Shown here: positions 1-5,052 of the stretch, one piece after another
How positions within the stretch are numbered: the first letter of the stretch is position 1
How the letters are laid out: each line of letters opens with the position of its first letter
NCBI GenBank assembly: GCA_027005175.1
Contig: JALTMC010000388.1
Span: 1-5,052, forward strand
From: Myxococcales bacterium
GTDB lineage: Bacteria; Myxococcota_C; UBA6777
Reading direction: 5' to 3'
DNA: 5,052 bases
Position numbers and translations under genes: made by a program
Notes under the pieces: generated by a model
What the model saw: only the letters and a program-made list of their open reading frames with translations
Told to the model about the DNA's origin: nothing
Databases searched by the model: none

Positions 1-2681
1 TCATGGCGTAGACCAACGAGTGATGAGGCCGCATACCGCTGCTCTGATGACTCTGCTGTGAGGCTGGCGACCCAGCCTGGGAGCAAGGCTTCAAGGGCTT
101 TCTTTCTCTTGGACTTTTCTTGCTCTGTGCCTTCCAGGGGAAAGAGCTGTAGGATGCCGGAAAAAAGGGCCGCTTCAAAAGCGGTTCTGTCTGCTCTTTG
201 TTCGATAAGCTCTGCCGCACGTAGCCGTAGCTCTGGGTGTTGGGACGACATCGCTTGAAGCAAATAGAGAGGAGTCTGGCTTTTTCTGGCGGCATAACAT
301 TCTGTTGCCAGGACGAAGATCCAAGCATCGTCCCGTAGGTCTTGTGAGGGATGGGTGAGGGTTTGGACGACTTTACCTTGCCCAGGTTGACCCAGGGCGA
401 ACAGGGCGAAGAGCGCTCTCTGTTGTTGGTCGGAGTCACCCTTGTTGAGTTGTTCTCCAAGAGCAGGCACCACCATCGCGTCTCCCAAACGAGCGAGTCC
501 TATTTGGGCGTGTTCTCGGGCTACGCTTCGAGTATCTCTGAGGTATCGAATCAACTGTTCGCGTTGTTCGGGGCCTGCACATTGAGAGATCGCATGAAGA
601 GCATGCAGTGCGAGAGTATTGTCTGGATCGTTCAGGAAGGGTTGGAGATAGGGGAGGCCCTCGGGTGTTCCCAGTTCGAATACCAAGTCTATGATCTTTT
701 GCCGCAATCCACGGATGCGACTTTGCTCTTGGGCTGGCAGCACTTCAAGGATCGATTGCTCCGGTGTTGTTGGATAGATCGTTGCGAAGTCTGCGAGCTT
801 TTTCCTTTCCTCTTCGAGATAGTCGGAGGCGACTTCAAGAGAACGTATATCGCCTCGTGATGCGAGGTGTTGTCCCACTTGCAAGCGGATATCCCAGTGG
901 GGAGTGTCCAATGCCTGGGCCAGGGTATCGTTGTCGTTTGGGTATTTTTGGAGCAAGCGGGACAAGGCATCTTGGCGGACCTCGCTCTCTTTGTCGTTGA
1001 GTAGCCCGAACAAGAGGGGTTGAAGGACCTCTTTTTTGGCCTTGTTGAGTTGCTTTAACGCTTGCAAACGCAACGAAGTATCCGATGTCTTGAGGGCTTC
1101 TTTTTGTGCTGTGAAGTCATCTTTTGCGAAGATCTTGGTCAGGGCTTTGTATGTGTGACTTCTGACATCGGGTTGAGGGTCATGAAGGGCTTCTAAAAGT
1201 GCGGTCTTCCCCCATTCTGTGGTCCCAAAGGAGGTCGCTATTTCATCAATGGCCTTCTGTCTCATCTCCACTCTCTGGGAGCGTATCGATGCAAGCAAAG
1301 GACGCTGTGGCTCGTTTGGAAATGTGTTCCAAAGGATCTTGAATGCTTCGTTTCGAAGGGATGGTTCTTTGTCGCTGAGGGCTGACTCAAGCAGGGTTAG
1401 AGCCTGTTCTGTGAGGGCTGCCCCTTTTTGGGAGGGCGACAGCTTCTGGAGGGCTCGATGACGTAAGTCTGTGTGAACCGATTGGAGGGCGGCCTGTGCT
1501 ACCTCCACTGGATCTTCGACAAGGCTGTCAAAGCTATCAAATGCGGTGTCTCGAACTTCCTGTTCGTTGTCTTGAAGTAGTTGCGTCAAACAGTAGAGGG
1601 CGCGGTTGTCCGCGAGATAGCGAAAGGACAGCGCGGTTTCTTTTCGTGTGTTTGTGTCTGGCTCTTGGCTGAGCTGGAGCAACGAACCAAAAGCTCGCAG
1701 ATCCTGCATCCTTGCGAGCAAAGATGCTGCGTGTAACGCCAAAGCAGAGTCTCGACTCGATTGCCCCAACAACAAAGGCTGTTTGCTTTGGTCATCCAAC
1801 GCTTGCAAACTCTCCATTGCCGCAGCCAACTCCTTCTTACTTCGTTTCTTTTTGGTTGTCTTTTTCTTGGTTGTCTTTTTGGTTGTCTTTTTCTTGGTTG
1901 AGCTTTCAGAGCCCGAGACTTGTTCTTCGAGGGTGTCGAGCTGTCTGTTGAAGCTCTCATCAAGGACTCGAAGTGGTGTCGTGAGAGTTGGTATCCCGGC
2001 AAGCATGACACGGTAGGCTGTGTGACGTAGATCTTCCAGGCTGTGGTCTAATAAGTGGACTATCGGTGCGTGAAGTTGGGGGAGTTGTGACCAGTCGTAT
2101 CTGTGGATTCGGTAGAGAGCTTCCAACTTCAGTTCGTTAGTTCCTTCACGCAATGCGATCAACAGTGGTGTTGGATCGGGCTTTTTGGAGGTGGAGGGAT
2201 ACAACACTTCCAGCGCATTGAGGGCTTCTTTTTGTACGCTGAGGCTTCGGTCTTGAAGGCTCTCTCGGATCAACCTCCCGGCGTGAGGAGACTCGGACTG
2301 CAAAGGGATAAGAGCTTTAATCGCGAGGCGTCGTGTGTCTTCGTAGTTGCTTTGTAGTGTCGCTTCCAGGGGAGCGGTGGATGTCTCGCCTTGGAGTTGT
2401 CGGAGTGACTCAAACGCTGCCTTTCGGACCTTGGTGTGGCTGTCATTAAGGGCGTCTCGCAGCTCTTTTACCGGGCGTCGATGCTGTACCTTTGTGATGG
2501 TTTTTGTCGCCCACACTCGTAAGTCTGTCTCTTTGTCTTCTCTCATCACCTGCAGTATCGCCTCGAAGACAGCGGGATCTTCCAGGTGGTTTGCCAGTTC
2601 TTTTAATGCAGCCATTCGTTCTTTTGACGGCTTGGATTGTAGCCGCTCTCGAAGGTGATGAAAGGCGGAAGATAGGGTGAG
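1..2681 (-). other. HEAT-repeat alpha-solenoid (residues 330 to beyond 1222)
   Basis: The region consists of successive amphipathic helix pairs with regularly spaced V/L-R-x-x-A motifs: TDLRVWATKTI, TKVRKAAFESL, EDTRRLAIKAL, EDLRHTAYRVM, TRKETALSFRYL, PDVRSHTYKAL, QDLRDDAWIFV and PELRLRAAELI. Proline-poor helices alternate with short Asp/Pro-containing turns such as NDP and HDPQ. This is typical of HEAT or PBS-lyase-like HEAT folds, which act as curved binding scaffolds. The count exceeds 20 hairpins in the visible part and the array continues past the window edge. Confidence 0.85.
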
Positions 2682-3668
2682 ATGCTGACCTTGAGGCTCT
2701 GAGTTTTGATTCAGTGTCCAGCCCATGACGACACGAGCGGGGGTGGCAGCCAGCACGAGTGAAGTGTCTTCGAGAGCGGCAACACCAACGCCAAGGATGG
2801 GCGATGATCCTCCTGGCAAGGTTTTGGGGGCACGTTTGTTGGCAAGGGGCCAAATCTTGAGGTTTCCGTCATCACTGCCTGTGATGAGTCTTGGAGGAAT
2901 GGTTTCCCCGTTGTCGTCCTGAAAAGCTGGTCCCAAGGCCATACATCGAATGGGGCCGTCATGACTTTGATTGGCAGCCCTGTCTTCAAACTCAACTTCT
3001 CCCTGCAAGAACCACAATCGAATGGAACGATCTTCTCCTGCCGAGATCAAACGATGCTGGGATGGGTGAAAGAGCATTGTGTAAATGGGGCCGTCATGGC
3101 CTTCCATGTTTCGCGTTGGTTCACCACCTTCTACCGAGTAGACACGGATCACTCCGTCATCACCGGCTGCTGCTACCCATTCGCCGTGTGGGTCTGTGAC
3201 AACAGCTCGAATCGCTTCTCCTGCGGGCCATGCAAAGGATGTCTTTTTCACCTTTAATGTTTTGATGGAGCAAGACAAAAGGTGACCATCATCGCCAGCG
3301 ACATACAGTGTATTGGAGCTTGGAATGGCTGCCAAAGAAGTGACACTCGCCAGACTGACTTGGGCTTGCTTTTTACACTTGGGGGTCTTTTTTGCGAGAT
3401 CCCAGGTAGACACGTCGCCATTGGCGTGTCCTACCATGAGCAGCTCTTCATCGACAAAGAGCAGCGCAGTCGCAGGGCTATCGAGGTCGTTCAGACTGAA
3501 AAGATGCTGTCCTTTTTGTGGGTGATAGCAATGTACAGAAGAGGGATATCCTCCTGGGCGCACTCCACTTACCGCACACAGTGTTCCACCTGGGCTCATG
3601 CTCAATGTGCTTAACTCTTCCCAGTGTGGTCCATGGGTTTCAACATGCTTGACTTCGGTTTCTGACAT
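1..3668 (-). CDS. Giant WD40-propeller plus HEAT-repeat scaffold protein, C-terminus beyond window
   Basis: Reading the reverse complement from the ATG at 3668 gives 1222 codons without a stop, and the frame is still open at the left edge. Residues 13-323 form about seven WD40 units. The clearest blade ends are GHANGDVSTWD (80-90), AGDDGVIRVY (168-177), SAGEDRSIRLW (209-219) and TGSDDGNLKIW (263-273), and two blades carry HDGPI. From about residue 330 the protein is a chain of 30-40 residue helical hairpins with the HEAT signature D/E-x-x-V/L-R-x-x-A, for example HTKVRKAAFESL, EQEVRDTAFDSF and ESEVRQDALSRLL. A Lys/Thr linker at 591-612 divides the solenoid. There is no signal peptide, membrane segment or enzymatic motif, so a cytoplasmic scaffold or sensor role is inferred. 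The ATG is chosen because GGAG lies 6 bases upstream. The gene follows the smaller HEAT gene by 38 bases and is probably co-transcribed with it. The exact function is unknown. Confidence 0.95.
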   Translation of the reverse strand, partial: MSETEVKHVETHGPHWEELSTLSMSPGGTLCAVSGVRPGGYPSSVHCYHPQKGQHLFSLNDLDSPATALLFVDEELLMVGHANGDVSTWDLAKKTPKCKKQAQVSLASVTSLAAIPSSNTLYVAGDDGHLLSCSIKTLKVKKTSFAWPAGEAIRAVVTDPHGEWVAAAGDDGVIRVYSVEGGEPTRNMEGHDGPIYTMLFHPSQHRLISAGEDRSIRLWFLQGEVEFEDRAANQSHDGPIRCMALGPAFQDDNGETIPPRLITGSDDGNLKIWPLANKRAPKTLPGGSSPILGVGVAALEDTSLVLAATPARVVMGWTLNQNSEPQGQHLTLSSAFHHLRERLQSKPSKERMAALKELANHLEDPAVFEAILQVMREDKETDLRVWATKTITKVQHRRPVKELRDALNDSHTKVRKAAFESLRQLQGETSTAPLEATLQSNYEDTRRLAIKALIPLQSESPHAGRLIRESLQDRSLSVQKEALNALEVLYPSTSKKPDPTPLLIALREGTNELKLEALYRIHRYDWSQLPQLHAPIVHLLDHSLEDLRHTAYRVMLAGIPTLTTPLRVLDESFNRQLDTLEEQVSGSESSTKKKTTKKTTKKKTTKKKRSKKELAAAMESLQALDDQSKQPLLLGQSSRDSALALHAASLLARMQDLRAFGSLLQLSQEPDTNTRKETALSFRYLADNRALYCLTQLLQDNEQEVRDTAFDSFDSLVEDPVEVAQAALQSVHTDLRHRALQKLSPSQKGAALTEQALTLLESALSDKEPSLRNEAFKILWNTFPNEPQRPLLASIRSQRVEMRQKAIDEIATSFGTTEWGKTALLEALHDPQPDVRSHTYKALTKIFAKDDFTAQKEALKTSDTSLRLQALKQLNKAKKEVLQPLLFGLLNDKESEVRQDALSRLLQKYPNDNDTLAQALDTPHWDIRLQVGQHLASRGDIRSLEVASDYLEEERKKLADFATIYPTTPEQSILEVLPAQEQSRIRGLRQKIIDLVFELGTPEGLPYLQPFLNDPDNTLALHALHAISQCAGPEQREQLIRYLRDTRSVAREHAQIGLARLGDAMVVPALGEQLNKGDSDQQQRALFALFALGQPGQGKVVQTLTHPSQDLRDDAWIFVLATECYAARKSQTPLYLLQAMSSQHPELRLRAAELIEQRADRTAFEAALFSGILQLFPLEGTEQEKSKRKKALEALLPGWVASLTAESSEQRYAASSLVGLRH
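1845..1898 (-). repeat. 27-base coding tandem repeat giving Lys/Thr linker (2 copies)
   Basis: Two adjacent 27-base units (1898-1872 and 1871-1845) agree at 26 of 27 positions. They encode TKKKTTKKT followed by TKKKTTKKK, and the basic stretch then continues as RSKK to residue 612. A shorter internal period built on ACAACCAA is also visible. The tract interrupts the HEAT solenoid, is strongly basic and is expected to be disordered. It may act as a hinge, and nucleic-acid binding is possible but speculative. Confidence 0.85.
2700..3632 (-). other. Seven-bladed WD40 beta-propeller domain (residues 13-323)
   Basis: I assign approximate blades at residues 13-53, 55-101, 102-143, 144-183, 184-224, 225-278 and 279-323. 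Blades 4 to 6 are canonical, with a GD/ED/DD-G turn followed by hydrophobic-x-hydrophobic-W/Y. Blades 1 and 7 are degenerate and their borders are uncertain. Seven blades would close a complete propeller, normally a protein- or peptide-binding platform. Blade 6 carries an extra loop (about 248-260), longer than the usual 40-45 residue unit. Confidence 0.85.
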
Positions 3669-3672
3669 CACT

Positions 3673-3678
3673 CTCTCC
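3673..3678 (-). promoter_or_regulatory. Ribosome binding site of the WD40-HEAT gene
   Basis: GGAGAG on the minus strand precedes the ATG at 3668. The GGAG core ends 6 bases before the start codon. It sits in the 38-base gap after the upstream stop and fixes the start of the giant gene, although a GTG lies directly before the ATG in the same frame. Confidence 0.7.
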
Positions 3679-3706
3679 AGGTCGTACGATAGGATTGTCT
3701 TGTGGG

Positions 3707-4834
3707 CTAGGCGTTCAGTTGTTCGGGCCAACGTTGTTGGATCTGGGTGATGGCGGTGAGGCTACCTAAGGCTTCCATCTTGTGATGAGAGCTTAAAAAT
3801 TGCTTCAACAATGGTGTGAGTTGTTGTGCAAAGAGCTGATCTTCAAGAGCGAGATCTCGAAGTACATTGATCATATGGACTTTGGATTTGCTGTTGGACC
3901 AGGGACGTCTTGCACCTTTGGGTCGCTTTTCCATCTTTCCCGGTGGCAGACCAAATAGGACCATACGTGCAAACTGCATCAACACCGAGGGGTCGGAGAG
4001 GTTTGCGAGTGGTGCTTTGGGAGGAATCGAATCACGGTAGTCTTGCTTGGGTGTCCAGGTGGATGCAATGGATGGCCTTCGGTAACGCATCCAAAGAATG
4101 CGAACAGCCTGTGTCCTGATATCTCGATCTGGGCTTTCGGCCAGCCGCAGGATCTGTTGATCTCCTTGCAGTAAATCGTAGTGTCTTTGCAGCAAAGTTA
4201 CGCCTGTATGCCGAACTGCCCGACGTCGGCTCTCACACAATGCAAAGACAAGGCTGGGGTCCAACTCTTCCGGTTTAAAATGGAATGGCTCGGCGGTCTC
4301 TCCCTTTTCAGGCCCCAATAACGCTTCTATTGCAAAAGAGCGTACCGTTTTGTAAGGGCTTTCACAGAGTAAGAAGATCTGTGATGGGGGGACTTCCCAG
4401 CGACGCAGCTCATATTTGGCAACATTGACAGCGAGCGTCTGAATGCCTGTGCGTTCGTCAGCGAGCAGAGGGAGAAAGTCCTTGGATTGAAAGAGATCAC
4501 GAGGAATTATCGCTTCTCCTGGAAGAGGGCGACCTGAGAGTACTGCACCCAACAAGGGGTGTCGGTCTTGAAGATACTGAATGGCAAAGGCTTGAAGCGA
4601 TGGAGGCTGGTCTTCACCTTGGGCCCAATGAAGAAGTTGTCGAAAACCCGAGGCGACAGAGTTTATGTCCACTTCTGCGAGAGCTGCGCTGCCCTCTGAG
4701 ACCATACTCAACCATGTGGTCTCACTGATGATCTGGAGAGGACTTCCACCTTCTTGGAGCTTCTCTGCCTTCACTAACTTGGAGCCTTTTTTTCCTTCAG
4801 AAAACAAAGGAGAGCTCTCATTACCTACCACCAA
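3707..4834 (-). CDS. HEAT-like repeat protein, N-terminus uncertain
   Basis: The frame encodes 375 residues from a TTG at 4834 to a TAG at 3709-3707. The core is three recurring units with the pattern E-S-x(4)-V/I-R-x(7)-L: CESPYKTVRSFAIEALL (157-173), CESRRRAVRHTGVTLL (200-215) and AESPDRDIRTQAVRIL (232-247). A weaker unit lies at about 118-146 and helices at about 318-370. A distinct motif, ARMVLFGLPPGKMEKR (289-304), lies between repeats and helices and is not HEAT-like. No catalytic residues, signal peptide or membrane segment are seen. The TTG is a poor start: it has no Shine-Dalgarno and lies in a terminator-like T-tract. Alternatives are the GTG at 4774 (Val21), the ATG at 4702 region (Met44), or the ATG at 4821 through a -1 frameshift. 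The protein could also be the C-terminal remnant of a longer HEAT or WGR-type protein cut by a junction at about 4835. It probably forms an operon with the giant gene downstream. Confidence 0.85.
   Translation of the reverse strand: MVVGNESSPLFSEGKKGSKLVKAEKLQEGGSPLQIISETTWLSMVSEGSAALAEVDINSVASGFRQLLHWAQGEDQPPSLQAFAIQYLQDRHPLLGAVLSGRPLPGEAIIPRDLFQSKDFLPLLADERTGIQTLAVNVAKYELRRWEVPPSQIFLLCESPYKTVRSFAIEALLGPEKGETAEPFHFKPEELDPSLVFALCESRRRAVRHTGVTLLQRHYDLLQGDQQILRLAESPDRDIRTQAVRILWMRYRRPSIASTWTPKQDYRDSIPPKAPLANLSDPSVLMQFARMVLFGLPPGKMEKRPKGARRPWSNSKSKVHMINVLRDLALEDQLFAQQLTPLLKQFLSSHHKMEALGSLTAITQIQQRWPEQLNA
4786..4792 (-). other. A AAA AAG slippery heptamer near the HEAT gene start
   Basis: An ATG at 4821 opens a 15-codon frame (MRALLCFLKEKKAPS, stop TAG 4776-4774), preceded by GGTGG six bases upstream. 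In that frame the codons GAA AAA AAG form the A AAA AAG heptamer, the class used by dnaX and several insertion sequences. A -1 slip there enters exactly the HEAT frame at GGC (4786). No strong downstream hairpin is obvious, so a chance A-run or a one-base indel is equally possible. Confidence 0.3.
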
Positions 4835-4863
4835 AAAATAAAGAAAATTAGTGAGTAATTTTC
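4833..4863 (-). terminator. Intrinsic terminator-like hairpin with T-tract
   Basis: On the minus strand GAAAATTA (4863-4856) pairs perfectly with TAATTTTC (4850-4843) around the 5-base loop CTCAC. TTTATTTTTT (4842-4833) follows at once. It begins 9 bases after the stop of the AT-rich gene, where a terminator belongs. The stem is AT-rich and so weak, but the T-tract is strong. It would separate that gene from the HEAT genes. Confidence 0.6.
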
Positions 4864-4872
4864 AATTTCTAA

Positions 4873-5052
4873 CTATCTTTTCAATCTTGGCTTATACTTT
4901 TCCAAATCAACAACACCATCAGGTTGTCTAATTCCAAACTTATGCACAAACTCTTTCCAGCTTTCTTTTAATTCCTTCAAACTCTCATCTGAGATTTGTT
5001 TGAGTGCTTCTTTTATCTCAACATTTTTATATACTAATTTTTCTCCAGGATG
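4873..5052 (-). CDS. C-terminal end of an unrecognised AT-rich gene (partial)
   Basis: Sixty in-frame codons including the stop TAG (4875-4873) enter from the right edge. The visible 59 residues are very rich in Lys and Glu. They contain a likely amphipathic helix (about visible residues 12-37, EIKEALKQIS through WKEFVHKFG) and then a tail reading IRQPDGVVDLEKYKPRLKR. Codons are AT-rich (AAA, GAA, TTA, ATA, AGA), and G+C is about 32% (58 of 180 by hand count) against roughly half in the two downstream genes. Smooth sense coding up to a stop placed just before a terminator hairpin supports a real gene. I cannot name the family. The composition suggests acquisition by transfer. Short accessory proteins and toxin C-termini often look like this, but that is only a guess. 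Confidence 0.7.
   Translation of the reverse strand, partial: HPGEKLVYKNVEIKEALKQISDESLKELKESWKEFVHKFGIRQPDGVVDLEKYKPRLKR

Noticed and set aside
351-860. A 169-codon plus-strand open frame opposite the giant gene
   Set aside because: It lies entirely antisense to the in-frame HEAT-coding sequence, has no ribosome binding site of note and no recognisable domain. The minus-strand frame shows clear repeat motifs across the same bases.
1648-2016. Plus-strand frame with a repeated Phe/Leu/Val stretch resembling a membrane segment
   Set aside because: The hydrophobic repeat is the antisense reading of the Lys/Thr tandem repeat (1845-1898) and not an independent gene.
2446-2995. Overlapping minus-strand frames of 94 and 135 codons
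   Set aside because: They are out-of-frame shadows of the WD40-HEAT gene. The translation is rich in Arg, Pro and Ser without domain features.
3682-3689. Perfect 8-base palindrome TCGTACGA between the two HEAT genes
   Set aside because: It does not extend beyond 8 bases and has no T-tract, so neither an operator nor a terminator can be supported.
4837-4865. Possible promoter TTGAAA (4865-4860) with 17-base spacing to TTTATT (4842-4837), minus strand
   Set aside because: The -10 element matches the consensus at only four of six positions in a very AT-rich stretch, and it coincides with the terminator hairpin. It would start RNA near 4830, compatible with the inner start codons, but the support is too weak.
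3669-4872. Both intergenic gaps measure 38 bases
   Set aside because: The two gaps share no sequence and one depends on a doubtful start codon, so the equal length is coincidence.

Overview
The window holds three protein-coding genes, all on the minus strand, so it is transcribed from right to left. No rRNA, tRNA, CRISPR array or intact mobile element is visible. The two main genes are about half G+C in the stretches I counted. They encode large helical-repeat proteins with no signal peptide or membrane segment, which points to cytoplasmic scaffold proteins. WD40 plus HEAT giants of this kind are common in bacteria with big, regulator-rich genomes such as Myxococcota-like, planctomycete or filamentous lineages. 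The sequence alone does not fix the taxon.

Layout in transcription order. (1) 5052-4873 is the last 59 codons of an AT-rich gene (about 32% G+C by hand count) that starts outside the window. I do not recognise its product. (2) 4863-4833 is a hairpin followed by a T-tract, which looks like that gene's intrinsic terminator. (3) 4834-3707 is a 375-codon frame for a HEAT-like repeat protein. Its nominal TTG start lies inside the terminator T-tract, so the true N-terminus is in doubt. (4) 3668-1 is one uninterrupted frame of at least 1222 codons that runs off the left edge. It encodes a seven-bladed WD40 propeller (about residues 13-323) followed by a very long HEAT solenoid. A lysine/threonine tandem repeat (residues 591-612) splits the solenoid in two.

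Genes 3 and 4 are 38 bases apart on the same strand, and the second has a good ribosome binding site, so they are probably one operon. Both products are built only from protein-protein interaction repeats. The simplest reading is a sensor or scaffold pair serving a larger system whose catalytic parts lie outside the window. By analogy, bacterial operons combining MoxR AAA ATPases, vWA, SWIM and HEAT/WGR proteins (the yehL/yehF neighbourhood type) are one candidate, but nothing inside the window proves it.

The sharp change in composition at about 4810-4875, the terminator, the weak start and a dnaX-type slippery heptamer at 4792-4786 make the right-hand junction the most interesting place to re-examine.
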